The position numbers were made by a program, and so were the translations under genes. The notes under the pieces are model-generated. The model saw only the letters and a program-made list of their open reading frames with translations. It was not told the DNA's origin and did not search any database. This document shows, one piece after another, positions 7,876-17,239 of a stretch of 64,000 nucleotides of DNA (positions within the stretch are counted from its first letter, which is position 1; each line of letters starts with the position of its first letter). Source of the DNA: Ancylomarina euxina (GTDB lineage Bacteria; Bacteroidota; Bacteroidia; Bacteroidales; Marinifilaceae); NCBI RefSeq assembly GCF_003863355.1, contig NZ_QQWG01000015.1, forward strand, positions 1 through 64,000, in the 5' to 3' direction.

Positions 7876-9222
7876 TTATACCTCAACAGCTGACTCCGCC
7901 ACGATTTCATCTATCACTTCCATAATCCCCTCGTTCTCAACAATGGTTAAACCAAGCCGTTCCGAAGAAATGCCTTCTTCAAGTTTATAGTTGTATTGTG
8001 GTTTCCCCTCTTTCAGACGTGATCTGAAACACTTAAAACAAGTCCCTGCCAACTTTTCCAATTCATGACCAACTTCTACAATATGGGTCGATATAAAAAA
8101 CAAGGAAGTCTTAATCTTAACGAATCCACTGGTTACCAACAGAGTGGCATCATAGGCATCCTTCACATTAGTCCCCCTAAACAATTCATCAAAAATAACA
8201 AAGACCTTCTTTTGATCCCTTATCCTTAAAGCGATTTCCTTCACCCTTTTCACCTCGCTGTAATAGTGACTATGCCCCTTTTCAATATCATCAGATATAT
8301 TAATGGTTGAATACAGACCTCTAAAAACAGAACTGGTCATGGATTTTGCCGGAACAGGGAAACCAGCATGAGCCAGATACAAACACAAACCTATCGATTT
8401 TAAAAAGGTAGACTTCCCCGCCATATTGGCTCCTGAAACAAAACAAAGGTTTTGATGACTATCCACTTCAATATCATTGGAAACAGGAGACTCTAAAAAT
8501 GGATGATAAAAATCTTCAAGCTTTAAATAGGGTGTATCCGATTCACTATATTCCGGGAATGCCAAATTCTTATCACTAGCCGTTTCTGCAAGCGACATAT
8601 AGGCATCAAACTGATAAGTGAGCCTCAAGAGCTTGAGCATCTGTCCTTTCTCTTTGCGCCTTATCAAATGATCAAGACGACTCAATTCGCGGGTTGAAAA
8701 CCCATCAGATTGAGACCTGACAATCCTTTTAATACCAGGTAAGGTTTCAAAGTACCGAACGCACTGAATCAAATTTGCAAAAAATGCAGGAACATCATCA
8801 GATTTAAAACTATTAACCAGAACCGAAAGGCCTTGAATATAGGTTTTCAGATATGCAAGCCCCCTCGTAATGATATAATACTCGTTGGTGGGTTTAATTT
8901 TGTTCTTAAGCCAAGTAAGAGAAGAATCAATTAAATTGCTCCGAAGAATATCAGTATTTTGATTGAGATAATGCTCTATAAAATCCAAAGCATCCTTATC
9001 AAATTCATATTTAATTTGATAATTACTAATAAACCGAATCGTTTCAATTCGCTGATTTATTTCATTCAAATCACAGGAAGGATTTTCCATTAAATTCTCC
9101 AATTCCAATGAACCGCCTTTAGTCCTTGTCTGATCGAAATAATCAAATACGGAGAGCTCTCCCTTATGTCTTGAAAATAAATTTAAATCCTGCTTGGTTT
9201 GTTTATCGGTTCCGAAAATCAT
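7876..9222 (-). CDS. MutS-related ATPase (MutS domain V protein)
   Basis: About 448 residues, about half the length of MutS. The C-terminal part is a MutS-type ABC ATPase: FVSGANMAGKSTFLKSIGL is Walker A, KGHSHYYSEVKRV is the signature-like segment and KVFVIFDELFRGT is Walker B, followed by the switch histidine in FFISTHIVEVG. The N-terminal ~220 residues resemble the MutS core/lever helices, but the mismatch-recognition domain with its Phe-X-Glu motif is absent. It is therefore unlikely to start mismatch repair itself. Relatives act in recombination control or have no known role. The codon at 9225 is TTG; the ATG ending at 9222 is the better start. A metallo-beta-lactamase gene lies 118 bp upstream on the same strand. 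Confidence 0.8.
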   Translation of the reverse strand: MIFGTDKQTKQDLNLFSRHKGELSVFDYFDQTRTKGGSLELENLMENPSCDLNEINQRIETIRFISNYQIKYEFDKDALDFIEHYLNQNTDILRSNLIDSSLTWLKNKIKPTNEYYIITRGLAYLKTYIQGLSVLVNSFKSDDVPAFFANLIQCVRYFETLPGIKRIVRSQSDGFSTRELSRLDHLIRRKEKGQMLKLLRLTYQFDAYMSLAETASDKNLAFPEYSESDTPYLKLEDFYHPFLESPVSNDIEVDSHQNLCFVSGANMAGKSTFLKSIGLCLYLAHAGFPVPAKSMTSSVFRGLYSTINISDDIEKGHSHYYSEVKRVKEIALRIRDQKKVFVIFDELFRGTNVKDAYDATLLVTSGFVKIKTSLFFISTHIVEVGHELEKLAGTCFKCFRSRLKEGKPQYNYKLEEGISSERLGLTIVENEGIMEVIDEIVAESAVEV

Positions 9223-9340
9223 CAAATCTTATTTTTGGAAATTAGGCCGTTCTTTGATCTGAATCTATCGCACATCAAGATGCATTCAATATCAACAAAA
9301 ATTTGGCATTTTTTTTAGCTTGTTCCTTATATCTGGCTTT

Positions 9341-10099
9341 CTATTTTCCTTTATTCTTTTTCACCAAATCAATCGTATGTGTCAGAAGTCTGGAATCTCC
9401 ATAGGCGCCATGTCCAGGAATAACAAAGTCAATTTCGAGATATGCTTTCATAAGCTGTTCAACCGTTTTATCCCAGTTTTCTATATCAGCTTCCCCCGTA
9501 TATCCCAAACTTTTCGATTGAAGACTTTTAATGAGGCAACCTCCAAAAAGAAGCTTCTTTCCAGGAAAATACACCACAATATTATCCTGTGTATGTCCTC
9601 CCCCGAAATACTGACAAACAAGCTTTTCTCCTTCAAAATCGAGGTGCAAAATCTTATCGAATGTAATTTTAGGAATAGGTAAATTCTCTGTCTTGCATTT
9701 CTCCTGAGTCATCAAACCCGATACGGATTCTATTCCAAGGCTATGTATGTAGTCTAAGCCGCCAATACAATCATTATGAGAATGACCGACAATAAGCTTT
9801 TTAATCTCTAGTTGTAAGGAATCTCTTAAAAAACTGACAAGCTGTTTGGTTTGCTTGTTATCTCCCGGTGTATCGATTAATAATGCCTTGCCCTTCTGAA
9901 TAAAAATCAAACCATTAGAAGCCACACGACCAAAATCAGGGTAATTGAAATATGAGACATGTACATAAAAGGATTCACTCAAAGGAATCAATTTAAGATC
10001 CGGGCTAATCTGGATCGCCTTTTCTTGTGCTTTGACCATCTCACTCATAAAAAAGACAAGGAGAAGAACTAATATGTATTTACAAACAGAATACTTCAT
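9341..10099 (-). CDS. Subclass B1 metallo-beta-lactamase
   Basis: A 252-residue secreted zinc hydrolase. Residues 1-24 are a signal peptide ending VKAQ. All six zinc ligands of subclass B1 enzymes can be assigned: H106, H108 and D110 in GHSHNDCIGG, H169 in GGGHTQDNIVVY, C188 in LLFGGCLIK, and H230 in IPGHGAYG. The lysine three residues after the cysteine, which binds the substrate carboxylate in B1 enzymes, is present (K191). Enzymes of this type, such as CcrA and BlaB, hydrolyse penicillins, cephalosporins and carbapenems in the periplasm. Activity of this one is inferred from motifs only. There is no mobile element next to it and base composition matches neighbours, so it looks like a resident chromosomal gene. 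Confidence 0.88.
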   Translation of the reverse strand: MKYSVCKYILVLLLVFFMSEMVKAQEKAIQISPDLKLIPLSESFYVHVSYFNYPDFGRVASNGLIFIQKGKALLIDTPGDNKQTKQLVSFLRDSLQLEIKKLIVGHSHNDCIGGLDYIHSLGIESVSGLMTQEKCKTENLPIPKITFDKILHLDFEGEKLVCQYFGGGHTQDNIVVYFPGKKLLFGGCLIKSLQSKSLGYTGEADIENWDKTVEQLMKAYLEIDFVIPGHGAYGDSRLLTHTIDLVKKNKGK

Positions 10100-10202
10100 C
10101 TTAAAAAATCACTTTCGTTAAACCTTGATATGATTTTCTAAAGTAGATAAAATGTTTAGTCTTTTAAACTTAAAAATTGTTATAAAATACAAACTGCTAC
10201 AT

Positions 10203-12446
10203 CTAAATTCCTTTTTTATACTGAATACAGGTTGTTGAATCGATCAGTTTATGAAGAACTTGTGCTGATTCGGATTCCCCTTTTATCAAACTTTCAAAAC
10301 AATGGATCAATTCTGCCTTATCCACTTTTAGCTTTGTTGCCGTTTCAATATCTCTTAAATCAATTGAGAAATGAGAAAACGTATGAGGCAGATCCTTCAC
10401 AATATCTGTATTCAGGTAATTGCTGGCATTATAAATCTTGTGATAATTCCCCTTGCTCTTCTCAATAATTAAAGGCTCCTTTTTCATATTGGTGATCGAG
10501 GACGTCTGATCACAATTCTGAATACATGTTGCATCAAACTGATTCTTCTCACAGCCCGTCACCTGATGAAACAGACACTGCCTGCTGGTCATCAACACAA
10601 TAGGATGGTAAATACTGTAATACAATTCAAAATCCTCGGGACATTTAATTTGTTTAAGCTGATTGCAATTGAGCTCATTGGAAATAAAAGCACCGGAACA
10701 AGCCAAATTCTCTTTCAAATTTAAAAGACTATAGGAATTTGTCAGGTTCAGTTGTGGTCCTGCCAACCAGGCAATCCCCCTTATAAAGGCTTCATAAGCT
10801 ATTCCCGTATTATTACTCACAATAAGCTTTGGTTTAATTTGAGTCAAAAACTCAAGTGCAGCCTCAAAGTCTTCTCCAATAATAACGGAAGGAAAGTAAG
10901 GAATTAAAGACTTGTTTGCTTTGAATAAAGAAATATAGGAATCAAGAGAGTTGGTCAAACGATTGGGCAACTGAAAATAAAGATCTGCAGAACTCACTTC
11001 ACCCAAATACAAATCGTCTGCTGATGAAATTAAGATTGATAGTTTAGCTTTCTCTACGCGTGGACTTCCCGTTTTTAGCTTGGGAAGTTTAATCGGTTTA
11101 AGCATCTCTTTCGATCCATTCAGCAAAAACAGTGCTTTATTCTTCAGTGAAGTCAGCTCCTTAAAAGGGATGAAGAGGCCTACTCCCAGTCCTTTCAAAT
11201 CAAGCCGTTCGATAAAGTATTCCGTTTCGTTAAGTGTTTTGAAGCGTTTCAGAATCATCGCCTCATTTAAAGAGTCCCTCTCTTTTTTCACAAGAACCAT
11301 TTCAGAAGACAATTCAAAAAAAGTATCAGGCGTCTGTATTTCAACTTTCAATGGCTCGTTACAGCTACCCGAAAAGCAGATGCTGAGCGCTGCTCTCTCT
11401 GCACGAATACCCTCAATTTTAGTTTCCACAAACCGCATCATTGCCTCCTTTTCTTTATACAGGGCCAAATGTGCCTCTTCCAGCTTTTCAGGACTGGCAA
11501 AGCTATTCACCACTGACAAGTGCTCTATAGAATGATCGCGGGGGTTATCGATAAACATGTCCTTATTGATTTCTCCCTTTAAATAAGTATTCGAGAAATC
11601 GCGATTAAAAACCTTATACAAGATACTATTGTCAGGTTTTTCCTCTTGCTGTGTATATAAAGACTGAATGTTCTTCTTCCAGCTGTCCACAACCGTATAA
11701 ACGTAATCAGCTTTCTTAATTCGCCCTTCAATCTTTAGAGAATACACCCCAGCTTCATACAATTCTTTGATATCAAAATAAGCCGAATTGTCTTTCAAAT
11801 TTAGAGGATAATCTTTTCCTTCCGGGGTTCTCACATATCGATCGCGGCAAGGCTGACTGCATCGGCCCCTGTTACCCGAATTACCAGTCTGAACAGAACT
11901 GATATAACAAAGACCTGAAAAAGAAATACAATTGGAACCATGTACAAAAACCTCAGTTAAGATCTGATTTTCATAACCAACATTACTTAGTTCCTTTATC
12001 TCATTAATGTTTAATTCTCTGGATAGGTTTACTCGTGATACATCAAGATTCGATAGGAATTTAATCTGACCTTGGTTATGAGTCGTCATTTGAGTCGAAG
12101 CATGAACATCGAGACTCTTATAATATTTATTCAAAAGATAAAGCATGCCCAAGTCCTGAACAATCACCCCATCAATACTGGTATTCGCTAACTTATTCAA
12201 AAGATTGATAAGGGCTGGAATTTCACTTTCTATTATGATGATATTAAGGGTAATGAAAATCTCACAATCGTGTTGATGTGCCAATCTTAAAATCCCTTGT
12301 AAATCGTTGAAACTGATATTAGCAGCACGGTTTCTGGCATTAAACTTATCCAATCCACAATATATCGCGTTTGCCCCGGCAAGTATGGCTGCTTTTATGG
12401 CATCAACATCTCCACCTGGCGCAAGTAATTCTATTTTTCTTTCCAC
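10203..12446 (-). CDS. U32 family peptidase-like protein (tRNA/rRNA hydroxylation type)
   Basis: About 747 residues. The N-terminus ERKIELLAPGGDVDAIKAAI and the segment VFVHGSNCISFSGLCYIS, then GNRGRCSQPCR, mark the U32 family. The four cysteines there are those that bind an iron-sulfur cluster in TrhP/RlhA-type members. E. coli TrhP and RlhA help make 5-hydroxyuridine in tRNA and 5-hydroxycytidine in 23S rRNA; some relatives have been called collagenases. The length suggests the longer RlhA-like branch, but the exact target is open. There is no in-frame ATG: a TTG ends at 12482 and a GTG at 12446. The GTG sits next to the conserved N-terminus, so I chose it. A candidate promoter lies at 12505-12512. 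Confidence 0.78.
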   Translation of the reverse strand: MERKIELLAPGGDVDAIKAAILAGANAIYCGLDKFNARNRAANISFNDLQGILRLAHQHDCEIFITLNIIIIESEIPALINLLNKLANTSIDGVIVQDLGMLYLLNKYYKSLDVHASTQMTTHNQGQIKFLSNLDVSRVNLSRELNINEIKELSNVGYENQILTEVFVHGSNCISFSGLCYISSVQTGNSGNRGRCSQPCRDRYVRTPEGKDYPLNLKDNSAYFDIKELYEAGVYSLKIEGRIKKADYVYTVVDSWKKNIQSLYTQQEEKPDNSILYKVFNRDFSNTYLKGEINKDMFIDNPRDHSIEHLSVVNSFASPEKLEEAHLALYKEKEAMMRFVETKIEGIRAERAALSICFSGSCNEPLKVEIQTPDTFFELSSEMVLVKKERDSLNEAMILKRFKTLNETEYFIERLDLKGLGVGLFIPFKELTSLKNKALFLLNGSKEMLKPIKLPKLKTGSPRVEKAKLSILISSADDLYLGEVSSADLYFQLPNRLTNSLDSYISLFKANKSLIPYFPSVIIGEDFEAALEFLTQIKPKLIVSNNTGIAYEAFIRGIAWLAGPQLNLTNSYSLLNLKENLACSGAFISNELNCNQLKQIKCPEDFELYYSIYHPIVLMTSRQCLFHQVTGCEKNQFDATCIQNCDQTSSITNMKKEPLIIEKSKGNYHKIYNASNYLNTDIVKDLPHTFSHFSIDLRDIETATKLKVDKAELIHCFESLIKGESESAQVLHKLIDSTTCIQYKKGI

Positions 12447-12504
12447 AATTCTAATGATAAGCTGTTTAATGTGCTCTGCCAATCTTTCAGCATGCTACGG
12501 AAAA

Positions 12505-12512
12505 CAAAAGTA
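12505..12512 (-). promoter_or_regulatory. Candidate -7 box of the U32 gene
   Basis: On the minus strand TACTTTTG matches TAnnTTTG. It would place the transcript start near 12498, just before the TTG (12482) and GTG (12446) start candidates. No clear -33 element. Confidence 0.35.
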
Positions 12513-12645
12513 CGGCTTTTAATTCGTTTAGAAATACGTGGTTTATCTCTTCAGATAAAATTAATCCCAAACATATCGCGCATCAGAATCAATTCTAAAT
12601 TTTTCTTAAAACATAGATTACCAAATCTATCAAAATAAACTAATA

Positions 12646-12672
12646 TAAAAAGCCGCAGACAAGGCTGCGGCT
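12646..12672 (-). terminator. Rho-independent terminator of the PAS histidine kinase gene
   Basis: Perfect GC-rich 8-bp stem AGCCGCAG (12651-12658) and CTGCGGCT (12665-12672) with a 6-nt loop. In the minus direction it is followed by TTTTT. It is 46 bp behind the kinase stop codon. Confidence 0.85.
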
Positions 12673-12717
12673 CATATTAAAAATTAAATAATGATAATGT
12701 TAGTTAGTCATAAAGAA

Positions 12718-13983
12718 TTAAGGTTTTGGATTTTTGAGTGTAAAAATGAAGTTAGAACCTAAACCTTCTGAACTTTCAGCCCAAATCTGACCTTCATGCC
12801 TCTCAACAAAATCTTTACATAGAATTAATCCGAGACCAGTACCTTGCTCATTTTGCGTACCAGAGGTCGAGTACTTTTCATCAATTCTAAAAAGCTTATC
12901 AATAACCGATTCCGTTATACCAATACCATTATCACTAACAACTACTTTAAGATGATGTGCAAGCTGTTCTGATCGAATGATAATCTGTCCACCTGAATGT
13001 GTAAACTTAATGGCATTAGAAATGAGGTTTCTTAGAACTGTTGAAATCATAGAAATATCTGCACATACAGGTAATTCTGTATCAATATCAACACGAATAT
13101 CAATTTTTTTCCCTTCAGCTATATGAGAAAAAACATTTTTTGATTCGTTAATCAGTTCAAGTAAATCAAATGACTCTGGCTTAAATGTCAAACGTCCTGT
13201 TTGCGAACGTGCCCAACTCATTAAATTAGTTAATAAATCGAAAGCTGAATTGGAAGAGTCTAAAACAATCTCCGCGTATTTTTCAATCCCTTCGATATTA
13301 TTGAGTCTTATTTCATCAAGTAAAAGCTTAGTAAAACCAATTATGGCATTAAAAGGGCTTTTTAGATCGTGAGCTATTATCGAAAAGAACTTATCCTTTT
13401 CAGCGTTTACCATTTGGAGTTCTCGGTTTTTAGCTTGAATCTCCTGCTGCTCTTTTTTACGCTTAGTAATATCGAAGAAGGCTCCTGTCCAAATCACATC
13501 ACCGTTAGGTATTGGTCTAGGTGTTGATTCAAAATGCCCCCAAATAATCTCATTTCGGACAGACAATCGACCTTCCCATACAAAAGGCATTAGATCTCTG
13601 TTTGATTCAATATTTTTTTGAATAAAACTTTCCTTATCAGGTTCGAATATTAGGTCATTAATAATAGCAGGGTTTTCCTGAAATTTCTCTAGACCCATAT
13701 TTAGAAGTTCGCAAAAACGAGTATTAGCGAATTCTACAATATAGGGAGCATCCGAAGAACTTCGCCATTTTGTTTCATCATATTTATTTGAACGAAATAC
13801 TCGAAGTCTATAAACTCCAGTGGGTTGAGCATTTGCCAGATCAAGATACAATTGACGTTCTTGCTCGAGAGTTTGTTCAATATCTTTATGTCTTTCCACA
13901 ATTGAATCTACCACAGACTGATTTATATCAGCCTGAGCCAATATATCAAGTTCATCTTCATTAGATTTCGATTGAGACTTCAT
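12718..13983 (-). CDS. Soluble PAS sensor histidine kinase
   Basis: A 421-residue kinase without membrane segments. Residues ~45-175 form a PAS-like domain with a PAC-type end (GAFFDITKRKKEQQ), followed by a coiled-coil linker. The HisKA domain has the phospho-accepting H205 in FFSIIAHDLKSPFNAI. The ATPase domain shows the N box (LRNLISNAIKFTHSGG), G1 (VSDNGIGI) and G2 (GTGLGLILCKDF). It is expected to sense a cytoplasmic signal and phosphorylate a response regulator, but none is adjacent, so it is an orphan here. Transcribed alone, with its own terminator. The N-terminal ~45 residues are charged and probably helical. Confidence 0.88.
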   Translation of the reverse strand: MKSQSKSNEDELDILAQADINQSVVDSIVERHKDIEQTLEQERQLYLDLANAQPTGVYRLRVFRSNKYDETKWRSSSDAPYIVEFANTRFCELLNMGLEKFQENPAIINDLIFEPDKESFIQKNIESNRDLMPFVWEGRLSVRNEIIWGHFESTPRPIPNGDVIWTGAFFDITKRKKEQQEIQAKNRELQMVNAEKDKFFSIIAHDLKSPFNAIIGFTKLLLDEIRLNNIEGIEKYAEIVLDSSNSAFDLLTNLMSWARSQTGRLTFKPESFDLLELINESKNVFSHIAEGKKIDIRVDIDTELPVCADISMISTVLRNLISNAIKFTHSGGQIIIRSEQLAHHLKVVVSDNGIGITESVIDKLFRIDEKYSTSGTQNEQGTGLGLILCKDFVERHEGQIWAESSEGLGSNFIFTLKNPKP

Positions 13984-14483
13984 ATTACTTTATTGATAAA
14001 AAGATATGAGGATATTACATAATGGAATAACAGCAATATTTTTATAAAATATTCTTGATTAAATATACTATTTAAGTGGACTTAAACAAAAGGACCTCTC
14101 TTTCAGAGACGACTTAAAAAAGACAGTAATAGCTTTTAAGCGAAAGATTAAAATTATTATTATTCACAATCAAAAATTTAATCAAATTCTAAAATCAAAA
14201 CAATTTTGTTATCAATAAAGGAATAGGATAAAATATATCATATATATAATACAAGATTAAATCCAAACATTTACAAACACTTAAATACAAAATTGTTTAT
14301 TAATCAAAAACAATTACATCATAAAACTAACAGTTCGAAACAGCCGGAAACATCTCAGCTAAACATCTCAGCTATACATCTCTTTTCATTAAGATTAAAT
14401 TAAATGGAATTCATAAAAACCCATTAAAAAAACAAGCTTATATAGAATTAATTAAAATAATATATCGTGTAATAACTTTAAAA
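13984..14483. other. AT-rich intergenic region
   Basis: 500 bp between the histidine kinase start and the hrpB stop. Very AT-rich with no credible ORF. A 12-bp direct repeat, ACATCTCAGCTA, occurs about two and a half times near 14350-14380. It must hold the promoter of the kinase, but I could not place it with confidence. Confidence 0.5.
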
Positions 14484-16967
14484 TTAGTCTTTTCGTTTAA
14501 CGCCTCGCACAGCTTCTGCTTTTTTAGGATCTTCTGGCCAATAGTGTTTGGCATAACGAATTCTTAACTCCTTCCGGACTTCGAAATAGGTATTCTCCCA
14601 AAAATTAGGCAGATCTGAAGTGATTTGAATGGGGCGTGATGCGGGTGATAAAAGATGCATTAACACCGCTACTAGCCCCTGATTCACGCAGGGGTTTTCG
14701 AGCATACCAAAAACTTCCTGAATACGAACGGCCAATACAGGCGCATCAGCATTGGCTTGATATTGCAATTTTAATTTGGAACCACTGGGTACAATAAAAT
14801 ATTTAGGAGCAAGCTGATCTAATTCTGTTTGCTTTTCCCATGGGAGATGGTTTTGTAAAACCGCCTCAAGATCAATCTTCGCCAAATCCTCAGGTTTGCG
14901 TATACGTGATAAATAAGGACTTAACCATTCCATATTGCTTTTAAGCAGGTTTTCGGTGCTCACATCTGGCCATTCATTATCAGCTTGCCACTTACGTAAA
15001 CTCATAACTCGATTTTGCCATTGAGTAAACTCAGGACTAAAATTCAACAGCGTACTTCCCTCCTTCTCAATAGCCTTCGAAATGGCTTCAATAACCAAAT
15101 TCTCATCAAGACTACGAAGCGGTTTCGATTGTAAAACTAGACGACCAATGCGAAGCTCTTTACTGGCAATCAGTCCTCCCTTGCGTGTATCCCAAACGAT
15201 ATTTTCCCGATCCTTAACCATAGGTGCCAGATCCTGGGGATTGAGTGCCGAAGCCATAAAAATCTTACCTCCTCGCTCCCTGTCATCCACATGTGCGATA
15301 GCCAACCAGGGCTCGTATGACAAATCATCCTTATGACTGGCCATAGCTTGCTTACCATTTGCCATCATAAAACGGGCATTGGTTCCCGGACTGGCATGGG
15401 CAATCCGCTCCGGATAGGCCTGCACCAGAATCACGCCTGTTTCATAAGGATCAACCGGTCCATTCTCTGCTTTTATATCGAAAAGCTGTCGGTATGAAGC
15501 AGCGACTTTCTCAATCTTATTCAGTGTTTTTAAGGTGCGATCTCCTTTGCGGTGACGACGCAAAGCCTCTATTCTCAGGTTAATATCAATCCCCGTTTCG
15601 CGTGGTAGCGGATCCCGCTCTTCCAAGAGTGCAGCCAAATCGGTAGCCAGCGGCAAAAGATCTTCGTCCTTAGCTTTTAAAAGCATATGAGCAATACGCG
15701 GGTGACAGGGCAATTTTTGAATCTGACGTCCATGCGCAGTAATGCAATCATGCTCCAAAGCTTCCAACTCATGCAAGCTTTCACTAGCCTGCGCCACAGC
15801 TGAAACTGGTGGCTGGCTCAACCAAGTGAGTTCCTGAATATCATCTACTCCCCAAGCTGCCATCTCCAAAACCAGGGTACTTAAGTCTGCCTCCAGTATT
15901 TCAGGCACACGGTGTTTTTTTAATCGATTATGCGTTGCTAGTGGCCACATGCGGTAACAAACACCAGGACCCAATCGCCCGGCACGTCCTGCCCGCTGAT
16001 CAGCTGAATCATTTGAAATCTCTATGGTTTCCAAACGGGATAATCCTGTCTTGGGATCGAATCGGGACACCCGACTAAAACCACAATCAACCACCGTTGT
16101 AATGCCCTCTATAGTGAGACTGGTTTCAGCAATAGCCGTTGCCAATACGATCTTTCTTCGTCTCTGCTTATCAGGCATAATAGCAGCCTGTTGTTGGTTG
16201 CCTGCCAACATTCCAAATAAGGGATAGATCATAAAATCAGAAAGTTGTGCCTTGAGCAAGGCTTCACATTTTCGGATCTCGCCCTCGCCTGGTAAAAAGA
16301 CCAGCGTATCGCCCGATTGTTCTTTCACCGCCTTTATAACCGTATGTGCTGTGATTTCAGGTAAGAGTCTTAAATCACAAGCTTCAGTATAAATTAATTC
16401 AACAGGATACTGTCTTCCCTTGCTCTCAAGCACTTCAGCTTTCAGACAATCGCTTAATTCACTGCTGTTAATCGTTGCAGACATGAGCATAATACGCAAA
16501 TCAGGACGCAAGATATCCTGAGTTTCCCGACATAAGGCCAAAGCCAAATCCGCATGCAAACTTCGTTCGTGTATCTCATCAAAAATGACCAACCCCACCC
16601 CTTCAAGAGCATTATCAGATTGCAACATTCTTGTGAGGATTCCTTCGGTTAACACCTCAATACGAGTTGACTTTGAAACTCGCTTTTCGAAACGGATACG
16701 GTAACCAATACTCTGCCCTACTTCTTCGCCCAAAAGAGAAGCCATACGCATCGCGATACTTTTAGCTGCCAAACGTCGTGGTTCCAACATCAAAATCTTC
16801 TGACCTTTCAGCCATATTTCTTCCATTAAGGCTAATGGTAATAAGGTACTTTTCCCGGCACCAGGAGGGGCTGAAATAATAAGCGTATTCTTATTCGACA
16901 GATGTTCTCTGGTTTCTGATATAATGTCTCTTACGGGTAAATCTATGCTGAAAGGATCGAAAGTCAA
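14484..16967 (-). CDS. hrpB: ATP-dependent helicase HrpB
   Basis: An 827-residue DEAH-type RNA helicase of the HrpB branch, which matches the usual length. Motifs in order: SAPPGAGKSTLLPLAL (Walker A), LEPRRLAAKSIAMRMA (Ia), IFDEIHERSLHADLAL (DEIH, motif II), LMSATINS (III), and DQRAGRAGRLGPGVCYRMW (VI). The HrpB-specific C-terminal region ends near the R-K-D terminus. In other bacteria HrpB has been linked to RNA metabolism, but the role is not well defined. The start appears to be TTG at 16967: no ATG exists between it and the in-frame stop at 16998-17000, and MTFDPFSIDLPVRD fits the family start. Monocistronic, divergent from a lipoprotein gene. Confidence 0.9.
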   Translation of the reverse strand: MTFDPFSIDLPVRDIISETREHLSNKNTLIISAPPGAGKSTLLPLALMEEIWLKGQKILMLEPRRLAAKSIAMRMASLLGEEVGQSIGYRIRFEKRVSKSTRIEVLTEGILTRMLQSDNALEGVGLVIFDEIHERSLHADLALALCRETQDILRPDLRIMLMSATINSSELSDCLKAEVLESKGRQYPVELIYTEACDLRLLPEITAHTVIKAVKEQSGDTLVFLPGEGEIRKCEALLKAQLSDFMIYPLFGMLAGNQQQAAIMPDKQRRRKIVLATAIAETSLTIEGITTVVDCGFSRVSRFDPKTGLSRLETIEISNDSADQRAGRAGRLGPGVCYRMWPLATHNRLKKHRVPEILEADLSTLVLEMAAWGVDDIQELTWLSQPPVSAVAQASESLHELEALEHDCITAHGRQIQKLPCHPRIAHMLLKAKDEDLLPLATDLAALLEERDPLPRETGIDINLRIEALRRHRKGDRTLKTLNKIEKVAASYRQLFDIKAENGPVDPYETGVILVQAYPERIAHASPGTNARFMMANGKQAMASHKDDLSYEPWLAIAHVDDRERGGKIFMASALNPQDLAPMVKDRENIVWDTRKGGLIASKELRIGRLVLQSKPLRSLDENLVIEAISKAIEKEGSTLLNFSPEFTQWQNRVMSLRKWQADNEWPDVSTENLLKSNMEWLSPYLSRIRKPEDLAKIDLEAVLQNHLPWEKQTELDQLAPKYFIVPSGSKLKLQYQANADAPVLAVRIQEVFGMLENPCVNQGLVAVLMHLLSPASRPIQITSDLPNFWENTYFEVRKELRIRYAKHYWPEDPKKAEAVRGVKRKD

Positions 16968-16992
16968 GTTGAAGGTTTTATAATATGAGTGA

Positions 16993-17000
16993 CAAATTTA
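16993..17000 (-). promoter_or_regulatory. Candidate -7 box of hrpB
   Basis: TAAATTTG on the minus strand matches TAnnTTTG. The predicted transcript start near 16986 leaves a leader of about 20 nt before the TTG at 16967, which supports that unusual start codon. Confidence 0.35.
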
Positions 17001-17239
17001 ATAAAATTGCTTCAGTCAGAAAATATGCACGAATGGATGTCCAAAATTTAAGCGCAAAGGACACAAAGATTTAAAGAGAATTACAAATGGCTAGAGCAAA
17101 ATAAACGAGGTGATAGCTCCCTTGTTTTATAAATAAGAGAGAAAAGTCTTTTTATTAGGCACAAGCCTTTGTAATACAAAAGCTTTAGCCTACTTTCGCA
17201 CGATTATTTAAAAAAGGTATTTAAGACAAAATAGAAAAG

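Noticed and set aside
11080-11535. 151-codon plus-strand ORF
   Set aside because: Antisense to the well-supported U32 gene; serine-rich shadow typical of the complementary strand.
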